Shown here: piece after piece, positions 35,439 through 49,046 of the stretch | How positions within the stretch are numbered: position 1 is the stretch's first letter | Layout: the number at the start of each line of letters is the position of its first letter | Assembly (NCBI GenBank): GCA_021229015.1 | Contig: CM037783.1 | Location: 27,536,605-27,600,604, forward strand | Length of the DNA: 64,000 bases | Source: Solen grandis | Lineage: Eukaryota; Mollusca; Bivalvia; Adapedonta; Solenidae | Reading direction: 5' to 3' | Notes under the pieces: generated by a model | Told to the model about the DNA's origin: nothing | Databases searched by the model: none | What the model saw: the letters and a program-made list of their open reading frames with translations, nothing else | Made by a program: the position numbers and the translations under genes

Positions 35439-37723
35439 AACTAGATTTCATTTGTTGATACGAATGATAGGACTTTCTGCTAACATTGTCAAATGTATTA
35501 AATTCCCTACCTTTTACTTTTTTATTGGTATGGACTTCTCATGCATGAACTTTGTGAAATAAGTCATATGGCAAAAATAAATAAATAAATCTTTATTTTG
35601 ATATCGCTTTCTTATAACTTGACCAACTTGACCAATTTTAGTATTCTAGATACCAAAATAAATGTCCTGAAAATCCCTATAATTCAACTGTAGCATATTT
35701 GGGTCTAGTTTTATAGGTATTCAAAATATAAGCAATTAAACTTAAACCTCTTAATTCTGCATATCAAAGTTCTTTTTTTTATTTTAGTGTACAGCCGCCG
35801 GAATCAAATCGTAAATGCTACCATGCAATAGAATCGTCGACGCGTGTAGCCTCATGAGTTAAATTTCAATAACGCTCGTACATAAGTTAGAGACGACTGT
35901 ATTACACAAAGTTCCTCCATTTGGCCCTTTAAGCTAACAGACAAATAAGCTTGCAGCGTCTTGAACGGATGACATGTGTTGATCATTTTGTTTCAAACGT
36001 CTACACTTATACACGCTCATGGTGTCTCAAGCAGGCAATTAAATACATTGTACTATAACATATATTTCTACATAGCTTATCATTTATCATAAATTTGGAA
36101 TAAAGCTTGTACAACATTTATCGATTGATGCAACAATAAAGTCGGGAAATTGCAATGTTTCAACAACGGTCTAAATGACATGTGTCAAAACGCTCAAAAA
36201 GATTATTGGTAACGCAATGCTGCAACTGATATGTATAAGTAACGTAAATAAAATGATTTGACACACCATTAAATTATTGTCAAGACTTGTTTAGCTAGTA
36301 ATATCAGTATGATATAAGTGAAAAGTTTATTTTGCAATTTATATGACTAATACATATCTGTAAACTTACATATATACAAATATGCTTCAATTATGGTGAA
36401 AGCGAAGTAGGATATTTTTCGAAAATTCTTACAATTGGGTTTAAATTCATATTTTTTATGTTACTTCCTTATACTTTAATCAATTTCAAAACTCTGGGTA
36501 CCAAAATAATCGTCTTAAAATTTTCTACATTTCACTCGCTTAATGTATGCACTTACTTCCAGTGATATTTAAGATATCAGCTGTTAACCCTTGACATAAC
36601 GGCAAAATCGCTGAAATTCTACATGTTTAATTTCTTATTTTTGATGTAACTTCCTTATACTTTGATCAATTTCAAAACTTTAGGTACCAAAATAATCGCC
36701 TGAACATTCTCTACATTTCACACGCTTTATGTATGTAATATTTTCAATATTTTTTGAGATACAAGCTCTTGAACCTCGAGAAAACTGCAAAAATCACCAA
36801 AGCTTTATGCACGAATTTCGTTTTTTCCCCCATTACTCTATGAATCTTAGGTCAATTATTAAACTTTAAGCATCAAAAGAATGGCCAAAAATTGCTCCAC
36901 AAATAATATTCATCATCATATTTTCGAAAATCAAAGGTTTTCGAGATATAATCTGTTAAACAAACTGAGGGTTACAAAATTTTAGTTTTCCTGCTATAAC
37001 TGAACTGATTCAACCCCTATCATCAAAAACTAAATATCATCTGAAAGGTCTTTCTAGGCACTACAAATTATACACATAGTGTCTCGATAGTATATTTACC
37101 GTTTTTGAGATATTTAAGGATGAAGAAAAACCCGATAATTGATATATGACCTTGACCTTTGGGATTTTCCGGAAACGGAAGTGACATGGCTCATAGAATC
37201 TAATACTCCATCTTCAGTCAAAATTTCAAGCAAATCGTACAAAAAATAAAGCCTACAGGGCTAAAAAACTGTTTAGTTTTAAATCGAAAGTTTTATTAGC
37301 ATTATGTCACATCATGTGACGTCATATGACGTTCTTCTTATCAGAATGTAAAGAAGACCTGAAGACTTATAATTTGTCCAAATATCAGCTTTCTAGCTCA
37401 TCTGGAAGCGATTTTATGCGTATTTGAATTTTGACGTCAATGGTTCGAATCTTGGATTTGCCATAGAACCATTGCCTTTTCGAATTTTGAAAAACGAACA
37501 CCAAGATGCACAACTAGAGCCTAACATACACATTCTGTAAAATTTTGATGAAAATCGGTCCAGAAATAATGGCTGTAGGCGGCGTACAAACTTTTTCACC
37601 TGACGACAAATCTGACGTTATATGACGTCATATGAATATGAAATTCATTGCATCCGAAAGCTCATGGTTTGAAATATATGCCATAAAATTTTCATAGTTC
37701 TGGGACAATGGTAACACAAGAAT
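35439..37723 (+). repeat. Family G repeat with foreign segment
   Basis: Head AACTAGATTTCATTTGTTGA then GAATGATAGGACTTTCTGC. The core has ACTTCCTTATACTTTGATCA and ACCAAAATAATCGCCTGAA units. About 35775-36400 (ACAGCCGCCGGAATC onward) does not resemble G and may be an insertion. ATGTGACGTCATATGACGTT-type words lie near 37315. Confidence 0.7.
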
Positions 37724-40700
37724 AACTAGATGTCATTCGTGAAAACGAATGATAGGACTTTCTGCAAGCTGTGTTAATGCAAAAAGCAGGAGATAGAAGT
37801 TTCATGTAATGACTCACCTCTGGTAGTATTTCATGTTCATGCTGAACAATTGACATTATATTCCTAAGTATTAGTCTGTGACGTCACATGACGTCATATG
37901 ATATCATAACTCTAAACATATGTAGAAATTCTGCAGAACTGCAAACTGTTTAAGTTTCAACTTTCTATCTCATCCTGAAGCTCTCTAATCCTAAAATGAA
38001 ATTTTCGGTCCTATGTTCGAATTTATTTCAGCCACAAATTGGTTTTCCATCTGTGAAAATTTAAGAAAATCCGACCATAAATAGCGGCTGTAGAGCGTGA
38101 ACACCATTTTTCACTATATTTAGCTCTGACGTCACATGACGTCATAGTGTGCTAAAGATGCTTTTGTTCAAAAGGGCATATTTTACTGTCATAACTCTGA
38201 AATTTTCATTATTCTGAACAACTGGCATCATGTCGAAATCACTGTCATAACTCTGTTTCAACTTTCCATCTCATCCTGAAGCTCTTTTAATCCTAAAATG
38301 AAATTATCGGTCCTATGTTCGAATCTTATTTCAGCCACAGAACTTCGGTCTTTGGAATTTCGGTTAGTGACAGGATATGCACACCTTGATTTCAAATGTA
38401 CCATCTGTAAAATTTGAAGAAAATCCGACCATAAATAGCGGCTGTAGAGCGTGAAACACCATTTTTCACTATTATTTAGCTGTGACGTACATGACGTCAT
38501 AGTGTGCTGAAAGATGCTTTTGTTCAAAAGGCATACTTTTACTGTCATAACTCTGAAATTTTCTTATTCTGAACAACTGGCATCATGTCAAATCATTGCC
38601 AAAAATGAAAATTAAGAAGTATGCTTATGACGTCACAAGACTTCATATGACGTCACGACTCAAATATATGTAGAAATTCTGCAGAACTGCAAACTGTGTA
38701 AGTTTCAACTTTCCTATCTCATCCTGAAGCTCTTTAATCCTAAAATGAAATTATCGGTCCTATGTTCGAATCTTATTTCAGCCACAGAACTTCGGTCTTT
38801 GGAATTTCGGTTAGTTGACAGGATATACACACCTGATTCAAATGTACCATCTGTGAAAATTTGAAGAAAATCCGACCATAAATGCGGCTGTAGAGCGTAA
38901 ACACCATTTTTCACACTATTTTTGCTGTGACGTCATGTACGTCATAGGGTGCTGAATATGCTTTTGTTCAAAAGCGCATACGTTGACTTCATAACTCTGA
39001 AATTTTCTTATTCTGAACAACTGGCATCATGTCGAAATCATTGCCCAAAAATGAAAATTAAGAAGTATGCTTATGACGTCACAATGACTTCATATGACGT
39101 CACGACTCAAATTTTTGTAGAAATTCTGCAGAACTGCAAACTGTGTAAGTTTCAACTTTCCATTCTCATCCTGAAGCTCTTTTATCCTAAAATGAAATTT
39201 TCGGTCCTATGTTCGAATCTTATTTCAGCCACAGAACTTCGGTCTTTCGGAATTTCGGTTAGTGACAGGATATGCACACCTTTGATTCAAGATGTACCAT
39301 CTGTGAAAATTTGAAGAAAATCCGACCATAAATGACGGCTGTAGAGCGTGAACACCATTTTTCACTATTTTTTAGCTGTGACGTCACATGACGTCATAGG
39401 GTGCTGAATATGCTTTTGTTCAAAAGCGCATACTTCTTTCATAACTCTGAAATTTTCATTATTCTGAACAACTGGCATCATGTCGAAATCATTCCCCAAA
39501 AATGAAAATTAAGAAGTATGCTTATGACGTCACATGACTTCATATGACGTCACGACTCAAAATTTTTGTAGAAATTCTGCAGAACTGCAAACTGTGTAAG
39601 TTTCAACTTTCATCTCATCCTGAAGCTCTTTTATCCTAAAATGAAATTTTCGGTCCTATGTTCGAATCTTATTTCAGCCACAGAACTTCGGTCTTTCGGA
39701 ATTTCGGTTAGCTGACAGGATATGCACACCTTTGATTCAAGATGTACCATCTGTTAAAATTTGAAGAAAATCCGACCATAAATAGCGGCTGTAGAGCGTG
39801 AACACCATTTTTCACTATATTTAGCTCTGACGTCACATGACTCATAGTGTGCTAAAGATGCTTTTGTTCAAAAGGGCATATTTTACTGTCATAACTCTGA
39901 AATTTTCGTTATTCTGAACAACTGGCATCATGTCAAAATCATTGCGCAAAAATGAAAATTAAGAAGTATGCTTATGACGTCACAAGACGTCATATGACGT
40001 CAAGACTCAAGATATATGTAGAAATTCTGCAGAACTGTAAACTGTGTAAGTTTCAACTTTCTATCTCATCCTGAAGCTCTTTAATCCTAAAATGAAATTA
40101 TCGGTCCTATGTTCGAATCTTATTTCAGCCACAGAACTTCGGTCTTTGGGAATTTCGGTTAGTTGACAGGATATACACACCTGAGTTTCAAAATGTACCA
40201 TCTGTGAAAATTTGAAGAAAATCCGACCATAAATGACGACTGTAGAGCGTAAACACCATTTTTCACTATTTTTTGCTGTGACGTCATGTGACGTCATAGG
40301 GTGCTGAATATGCTTTTGTTCAAAAGCGCATACGTTGCTTTCATAACTCTGAAATTTTCATTATTCTGAACAACTGGCATCATGTCGAAATCATTGCCCA
40401 AAAATGAAAATTAAGAAGTATGCTTATGACGTCACATGACTTCATATGACGTCACGACTCAAAATTTTTGTAGAAATTCTGCAGAACTGCAAACTNNNNN
40501 NNNNNNNNNNNNNNNNNNNNNNNNNNNNNNNNNNNNNNNNNNNNNNNNNNNNNNNNNNNNNNNNNNNNNNNNNNNNNNNNNNNNNNNNNNNNNNNGTGTA
40601 AGTTTCAACTTTCCATCTCATCCTGAAGCTCTTTTATCCTAAAATGAAATTTTCGGTCCTATGTTCGAATCTTATTTCAGCCACAGAACTTCGGTCTTTC

Positions 40701-42400
40701 GGAATTTCGGTTAGCTGACAGGATATGCACACCTTTGATTCAAGATGTACCATCTGTGAAAATTTGAAGAAAATCCGACCATAAATGACGGCTGTAGAGC
40801 GCGAACACCTTTTTTCACTATTTTTAGCTGTGACGTCACATGACGTCATAGGGTGCTGAAGATGCTTTTGTTCAAAAGCGCATACTTTCCTTTCAGAACT
40901 CTGAAATTTTCATTATTCTGAACAACTGGCATCATGTCGAAATCATTGCCCTAAAATGAAAATTAAGAAGTATGCTTATGACGTCACATGACGTCATATG
41001 ACGTCACGCCTCAAAATATTTGTAGAAATTCTGCAGAACTGCAAACTGTGTAAGTTTCAACTTTCTATCTCATCCTGAAGCTCTTTTATCCTAAAATGAA
41101 ATTTTCGGTCCTATGTTCGAATCTTATTTCAGCCACAGAACTTCGGTCTTTCGGAATTTCGGTTAGCTGACAGGATATGCACACCTTTGATTCAAGATGT
41201 ACCATCTGTTAAAATTTGAAGAAAATCCGACCATAAATAGCGGCTGTAGAGCGTGAACACCATTTTTCACTATATTTAGCTCTGACGTCACATGACCTCA
41301 TAGTGTGCTAAAGGTGCTTTTGTTCAAAAGGGCATATTTTACTGTCATAACTCTGAAATTTTCGTTATTCTGAACAACTGGCATCATGTCAAAATCATTG
41401 CCCAAAAATGAAAATTAAGAAGTATGCTTATGACGTCACAAGACGTCATATGACGTCAAGACTCAAGATATATGTAGAAATTCTGCAGAACTGTAAACTG
41501 TGTAAGTTTCAACTTTCTATCTCATCCTGAAGCTCTTTAATCCTAAAATGAAATTATCGGTCCTATGTTCGAATCTTATTTCAGCCACAGAACTTCGGTC
41601 TTTGGGAATTTCGGTTAGTTGACAGGATATACACACCTGAGTTTCAAGATGTACCATCTGTGAAAATTTGAAGAAAATCCGACCATAAATGACGGCTGTA
41701 GAGCGCGAACACCTTTTTTCACTATTTTTAGCTGTGACGTCACATGACGTCATAGGGTGCTGAAGATGCTTTTGTTCAAAAGCGCATACTTTCCTTTCAG
41801 AACTCTGAAATTTTCATTATTCTGAACAACTGGCATCATGTCGAAATCATTGCCCTAAAATGAAAATTAAGAAGTATGCTTATGACGTCACATGACGTCA
41901 TATGACGTCACGCCTCAAAATATTTGTAGAAATTCTGCAGAACTGCAAACTGTGTAAGTTTCAACTTTCTATCTCATCCTGAAGCTCTTTTATCCTAAAA
42001 TGAAATTTTCGGTCCTATGTTCGAATCTTATTTCAGCCACAGAACTTCGGTCTTTCGGAATTTCGGTTAGCTGACAGGATATGCACACCTTTGATTTAAG
42101 ATGTACCATCTGTAAAAATTTGAAGAAAATCCGACCATAAATGACGGCTGTAGAGCGCGAACACCATTTTTCACTATTTTTAGCTGTGACGTCATGTGAC
42201 GTCATAGGGTGCTGAAAATCATTGAAATCAAAATTTCCTCACGTGACTAATAAGCCATAAAAATTTCATCGTCCTAGGACTATTGCAACATATAAAAATA
42301 AGCGTTTAGTTAGGAAGAAGAAAAGAATAATAATAATAATAATAATAATAATAAACATAACAAACCCAATAGGACTTTCTGCTTTAGGCAGAAAGTCCTA
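37724..42400 (+). repeat. Family G repeat carrying a 450-bp tandem array
   Basis: Head AACTAGATGTCATTCGTGAA at 37724. The word GTTCGAATCTTATTTCAGCC begins at 38317, 38764, 39211, 39660, 40111, 40663, 41115, 41567 and 42019, giving units of 447-452 bp once the N gap is removed. The first unit (GTTCGAATTTATTTCAGCC, near 38019) is about 150 bp short. Each unit carries several TGACGTCA octamers. It ends with (AAT)n and the tail hairpin. Minus-strand frames recurring in each unit are by-products. Confidence 0.92.
40496..40595. other. Assembly gap, 100 N
   Basis: Exactly 100 N between GCAGAACTGCAAACT and GTGTAAGTTTCAAC, which are contiguous in every other unit of the array. Confidence 1.
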
Positions 42401-42566
42401 ATAAACAGTACAAACCCAATAGGACTTTCTGCTTTAGGCAGAAAGTCCTAATAAGAAGAAGAAGAATAAACAGTACAAACCCAATAGGACTTTCTGCTTT
42501 AGGCAGAAAGTCCTAATAAACAGTACAAACCCAATAGGACTTTCTGCTTTAGGCAGAAAGTCCTAA
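42365..42566 (+). repeat. Four tandem copies of the family G tail hairpin
   Basis: AGGACTTTCTGC-TTTAG-GCAGAAAGTCCT (12-bp perfect stem) starts at 42371, 42421, 42486 and 42536, each preceded by ACAAACCCAAT and followed by AATAA. Confidence 0.95.
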
Positions 42567-42577
42567 TAATAATAATT

Positions 42578-43311
42578 AAACGAATGATAGGACTTTCTGC
42601 AACATCTGCTTTATATAGTATATATAGAAGATGACATAATAGATAATCTGTCCAAATTGCAACTTTCTATCTCCTCTATTTCTATATAAAATAGCACAAA
42701 TAGAACACATTCTGTGAATTTTAATAAAAGTCCGCCCATATCTTGCACATGTAGTTTACATACAACATTTATACTATGTCATATGACATGAAAGAAAAAT
42801 GAAACAGTGTTCAAATGTAAGTTTCTAACTTTCATCACACATAGAATTTCATCACTCCAGCTCAGTTGTAACCTTGTTTAATTTTAGCCTCATTAGGAAG
42901 AAGTATTGAATATTTGTATAGTGCTATATCCTTTCGACACCTGTAACGTAGTTAATCGTATTTAGCGATTTTGGCGTGTTTGGGCTTCCGTAGTTTTGCC
43001 ATAAATTCCTGGAATTTCGAACTATGGTGATATTTTGAAAGGTAACATCCCAGCCTACAAACTGATGCAATATGAATATCGTTAGCATAACAATGCAGTT
43101 TTTAGATGGTCTAAAATGTGGGGCTGCGTGTGAATTTTTCAAGGCTTGCAAACTGCTCGCTAGCTACATAGTGTTGCAAATACGGATTTTTGTCTTGTGC
43201 CGTTGTACATGTATTAACTTCAATGCTTATTTTGGAAACAGTCAACATTCGACAAAAAACAACAACAACAACAACAACAAAAAATCAAGATATAGCCCAT
43301 CAATTGCAATT

Positions 43312-43346
<35 letters not shown>

Positions 43347-43880
43347 TCGTTGCGCAACTATTTTAGCTTGGTGACCCCTGCGCGTGACCTTTTCCATATT
43401 TTTATGATGCATGATTATGAAATATCTTATTCTCCATGTAACTTTCTTATATGAAGTCCAATTTCAATAAACTTGGTACCGTTAGAAAGCTCTTAAAACA
43501 TGCTACATTTTACATGCATAATGTATAAACTTATCTTCAGTCGTTTCTGAGATATTGACTGTTAAACCTCAAGAAAACAGCATATTATCAGCAAAATTAG
43601 CTTCATTTCATTTAGTTTTTTTGCTTATAACTTTGTATTGCGTAAACCAATTTTAATAAACTAAATATCTTTGGAAACGTCAATTATTCAGCTATAATTC
43701 GTATTCATACATATATTTACAAAAATCGATATTTATTGAGATATGGCTACATATATGCAGTAGGGGTGAAATCAAAATTTCCTCACGTGCCTAATAACCC
43801 ATAAACATTTCATCGTCCTAGGACTATTGCAACATATTAAAATAAGCGTTTAGTTAGGAAGAAGAAAAGAATAATAATAA
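42578..43880 (+). repeat. Family G repeat, interrupted
   Basis: Truncated head ACGAATGATAGGACTTTCTG. G core resumes at about 43365 (CATGTAACTTTCTTATATG). About 42905-43345 is unrelated DNA with (CAA)n and a 30-odd-base T run (from 43314) that I cannot assign. Confidence 0.6.
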
Positions 43881-45366
43881 TAAACAAATGACGTCACGTG
43901 ACGTCATATGACGTTTATTTTCACATAATTGTTAAGACACCCAGAGACCTACTAACTGACAAAATTTCAACTTTCTATCTCAAATAGGACAGTTTTTATA
44001 AGCATTTAAATATTGACGTCATTGGTTCGAATCTTGGATCCGCCATATATGCTTGGACTTTTCGAATTTTGAAAAACGGACACCGGTATACACAATAAGA
44101 ACGTAATATACACATTCTGTGAAAATTTGATGAAAATCGGTTCATAAACAATGGCTCTGGACCGCGTACAAACTTTTGTTGCATATTTCAAGTGTGACGT
44201 CATATGACGTCATAGGCTTCTGAAAATCTTTGAAATCGAAATTACAGCATCTGAAGCATGCGGCATTAATTTTTCATTGCCCTTCATAAATTTCAAGATA
44301 TAGAAATAATCTTGTTAGAATTAGAAATTCATTATCATATAATGACGTCACGTGACGTCATATGACATTTATTTTCACAAAATGTTTAAGACTCCCAGAG
44401 ACCTATATACTGACCCAATATCATCTTTCTATCTCAAATAGGACCGATTTTATAAGAATTTGAAAATTTACGACCTTGGTTCGAATCTTGGAATCGCTAT
44501 AGAACCTTGGACTTTTCTAATTTTGAAAAACGGACACCGGGATGCACAACTAGAACTTAATATACACATTCTGTGAAAATTTGATGAAAATCGGTTCATA
44601 AACAATGGCTGTAGACCGCGTACAAACTTTTGTTGCATATTTCCAGTGTGACGTCATATGACGTCATAGGCATATGAAAATCATAGAAATCAAAATTTCA
44701 GCGTTTGAAGCATGTGTCTTTAAATTTTCATTGCCTTTCGACAATTTCAACATATAGAAATATTCTTGTTAATATTAGAAATACATTATCATATAATGAC
44801 GTCACGTGACGTCATATGAGAAATATTTTCACAAAATTTTTAAAACTTCTAGAGACCTATATACTGACTAAATATCAACTTTCTTTCTTAAATAGGACAG
44901 ATTTTATAAGCATTTAAAAATTTCCGACCTTGGTTCGAATCTTGGATTCGCTATAGAACCATGGACTTTTCGAATTTTGAAAAACGGACACCGGGATGCA
45001 CAACTAGAACTTAATATACACAATCTGTGAAAATTTGATGAAAATCGGTTCACAAACAATGGCTGTAGACCGCGTACAAACTTTTGTAGCATATTTCAAA
45101 TGTGACGTCATATGACGTCATAGGCATATGAAAATCATAGAAATCAAAATTTCCTGACGTGGCTAATAAGTCATAAAAATTTCATCGTCCTAGCAGTATT
45201 GCAACATAGAAAAATAAGCGTTTAGTTAGGAAGAAAAAAAGAATAATAATAATAATAAGAAGAAGAAGAATAAACAGTACAAACCCAATAGGACTTTCTG
45301 CTTTAGGCAGAAAGTCCTAATAAAAAAAACAGTACAAACCCAATAGGACTTTCTGCCTGTAAAGTC
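43881..45366 (+). repeat. Family G repeat, three 454-bp units and tail
   Basis: GTTCGAATCTTGGA starts at 44025, 44479 and 44933. Each unit has TGACGTCACGTGACGTCATA-type runs. It ends in (AAT)n, (AGA)n and a tail hairpin at about 45292-45320, plus a decayed second hairpin at about 45347-45370. Confidence 0.85.
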
Positions 45367-46574
45367 CTAACTAGATTTCATTGGTTGATACGATTGATAG
45401 GACTTTCAGCTACATTTGTCAAACACTCAAAGCGAAAAAAGTAAAAGGATATCAAATTCCTGCCTTTAACTTGCTTTTGTATGGCCATAACTGTTTTACC
45501 TGGAGGATATGGCAAAAGTAACTGAAAACCAATTACTTTTTTATATCAATTTCATTTAACTTGATTTATTTCTATAATCTATGTACCAAAACAAATTGCC
45601 TACAAATTCGATTGTCACATAATTGGTCTAGCTTTATAGGTTTTCAAGATATAAGCAATGATGACCTTGAACTTAACATTTTTCCGGAAATGGAAGTGAC
45701 ATTGTTCCAAAGGATCAAATGCTGCACCTTCAGTAAGAATTCATGCAAATCAAACAAAAAATAAGGCCTACAGGCCTTATAAAACGTTTAGCTTTCTATT
45801 TTATCTGGAAGTGATTTTATATGTATCTGAACTGAAATTTGACGTCAATGGTTCTAATCTTGGATTAGCCATAAAACCTTTGCCTTTTCAAATTTGGAAA
45901 AACGGACAGTGGTAGGCACAACTAGAGTGTAACAAACACATTCTGTGAATTTTTTATGAAAATCGGTCCAGAAATAATGGCTGTAGACCGCATACAAACT
46001 TTTGTAGACAACGTCAAGTTTGACGTAATATGACGTCATAGACATAAGAAAACCAATGAAATGAAATATTCAGTATCTTAAATATAGGAATTAAATTTTT
46101 CATGCGCGAATACAAATTCAAATGAATGATTTTTATATTTCAACGTTGTCAAAATCATGACTGTGACTAAAGAAAAATATCTTTTTTGCAAGGACATGTT
46201 CAGCTAACGTTCTATTAATCCAGAAAAAAAAATATCTTTGAGAATGCGAACAGGTCTGTTTTCACATTTTCAAACAGGCATTCCATCAAACATAAATAAC
46301 TGCCATGTTTGATGACGTATTCACTTGAAATTTTCAAGACCTTATAAACATGCTCAGTTTCGACATTTTTGAAAATTTTAAGTTCATTGGTCTTATTGAC
46401 GATCTTATATGTTTTTTTCAACAATTCTTGCTTTAGTATGCATGACGTCACAACCATGTGACAAAACAAAGATTTCTTGCAGTATGCATCACTTCAATTT
46501 TAACTCTAACAATTCTGAAGATTTAATTAAGATTGACTTTAAATTCATGATGCCAGAGCGAGAGAAATCTTTAA
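45367..46574 (+). repeat. Family G repeat, left part
   Basis: Head AACTAGATTTCATTGGTTGA follows the previous tail directly. G-like words continue to the A insertion, and the rest of the copy is probably 48568-49046. Confidence 0.65.
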
Positions 46575-48567
46575 AACAAGAGGGCCATGATGGCCCTTAA
46601 TCGCTCACCTGAGAAATATTGCTTTCAATGGTTTATAATATGAACATACTTAAAGTGGGACCAATTTTGACACAGGGCCATGATTAAAAACAAACTTTGG
46701 TAATGATCCACAAGACAATGCTGCATGCACAGTGCGATATGGTTTCTACAAGGTTTTCCCTTTAAGCTTACTGATCTAGCTTTGAAATTAATGGAGCGTG
46801 TTCTAGACACCTTAACTCTTGACCTTGTGGTTTCTGAGAAGAAGATTTTCCTTTTTTCCTCTATATAAGCCTATGTAAAATCAAGTGACACCTGGGGCGG
46901 ACCCAATTTGGACCCAAGGGCCATGATTTGAAAAACTTTGGTAGAGATCCACTAGACAATGGTACAAGCCTTATACATGTATCTAAGCTCTAGGCCATGT
47001 GGTGTCTGATAAGAAGATTTTTCTAATTTTTCCCTATATAAGCCTTTGTAAAATAAAATGACCCCTGGAGCGAGGGCAATTTTGACCCAGAGGTCATTAT
47101 TTTAACAACTTTTGTAGTAGTTCATAAGACAATTCTACATACCAAATATCCAAGCTCTAAGCCTTGCAGTATTTCAGGAGATGATTTTTCTATTTTTCCT
47201 ATGTAAAATCAAGTGACCCCTAGGGCAGGGTCAATTTTCACCCAAGGGCCATGATTTGAACAACTTAAGTAGAGATCCACCAGACAATACTACATACCCA
47301 ATATCTTAACACCAGGCCATGTGGTTTCTGATGAGAAGATTTTTCTAGGTTTTCCCTATATAAGCCTATGTAAAATAAAGTGACTCCTGGGGCAGGGCAA
47401 ATTTTGACCCTAGGGCCATGATTTGAACAATTTTTGTAAAGGTTTATAAGACAATTCTACATGCTGTAGGCCTTACAGTTTTGCAGGAGAAGATTTTCTA
47501 AGATTGCATTTTAAAATCTATTTTTAGCTCCTGTGACCTACTTTTTCAACCAATCATAATAATTTGTACAATTTTGTTAGAGGACATCAGAAGGATGATT
47601 CCTGTGAAATTTTGTCAAAATCCCTTCAGCGGATTAGGAAGAGATGTTGTTTAATGGAAAAAGTTGATGCAAGACGCACACACGCACGGACGGATGGACG
47701 GACGACAGACACCGGACAAAAGGCAATCATAAAAGCTCACCATGAGCACGCTGTGCTCAGGTGAGCTAATTATCTAAGCTCTAGGCCTTATGGATTCATA
47801 AAAGAAGATTTTTAAGATTTTCCTATATAACTCTATGTAAAACAAGTAACCCCTGGTGCGGGTCATTTATCACCATAGGTCTATGATTTGAACAATATTG
47901 GTAATGAACCATTAGATGATGCTACATACCATATATCTTAGCTCTAGGACTTATGGTTTCATAGGAGAAGATTTTTAAAGTTTTTCCTATATAAGTCTAT
48001 GTAAAAAAAGTGACCCCCGGGGCAGGGCCAATTCTAACCCCAGGGTCATAATCTGAACAACTTTTGTAGAGATTCACCAGACAATGCGTCACACCAAATA
48101 TCTTAGCTCTAGGCCTTATTGTTTCATAGAAGAAGATTTTTAAAGTTTTTCACTATATAAACCTATGAAAAATAAAATGACCCCTGGGGCGGGGCCAATT
48201 TTGATCCCAGGGTCATGATCTGAACAACTTTTGTAGATGTTCATAAGACAATTCTACATACCAATTATTAAAGCTCTAGGCCTTACAGTTTTGCAGGAGA
48301 AGATTTTCTAAGATTGCATTTTAAAAATCTATTTTTAGCTCCTGTGACCTACTTATTCACCAAATCAAAATGATTTGAACAACTTTGATAGAGGTCATGA
48401 TAAGGATGATTCCTGTGAAGTTTGGTCAAAATCCATCCAGTGGTTTAGGAGGAGAAGTTGTTTAAAGGAAAAGTTGACGCAAGACTCACGCACGCATGGA
48501 CGGACGGACGACGGACAAAAGGCGATCACAAAAGCTCACCATGAGCACGTTGTGCTCAGGTGAGCTA
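46575..48567 (+). repeat. Family A repeat with one head and two tails
   Basis: Head AACAAGAGGGCCATGATGGC. Core (CCCTGGGGCGG units) ends in a tail palindrome at about 47735-47768. The same core then resumes without a head and ends in a second tail at about 48533-48567. Both tails are preceded by CGGACGGACGAC-type sequence. Confidence 0.87.
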
Positions 48568-49046
48568 AAAAAAAAGAAGCTTTTTGTCTTTTGAATGACA
48601 TCATAACCACGTGCCGTAAGAGAAAATCATTCAGAAAATAGAATGTAAACCTCTATACCGATATGCTGGCCAATTTTCATGCTTCCAACGCACAGGGGGC
48701 TTTGTAACATTGAAATGTAATTTTAGGACCAAAGTTTGAAACTCTGTATTGCCATGAAATCTTAATCTTTTGGAATTTGGAAATTTGAATGTAAGGTGCA
48801 TATCTACATTCTAAAATACATCTTCTGTGAAAATATCAAGATAATCAGATCAGAATTGAAGGCTCTAGAGCATGAACAAACTTTTGAAGCTGATGTCATA
48901 TCTGACGTCATTTGATGTCATTGAAAATGATTGAATTTAAAAATTTGAACTTTTTTTCAAGGCAATTTAATTTTCATGTTGCTCAGACACTGGCAACATA
49001 TTGAAATTAACTCTTGGATTTGGTTGGAAAAAAAGGAATAATAATA
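48568..49046 (+). repeat. Family G repeat, right part
   Basis: TCTGACGTCATTTGATGTCA and an AATAATAATAA end. The next G head follows. Confidence 0.55.

Noticed and set aside
38258..42205. Recurrent minus-strand frames (ending RTDNFILGLKSFRMR or similar) as a gene family
   Set aside because: They are the same stretch of each 450-bp tandem unit read in one frame, with frameshifts between units and no start or domain.
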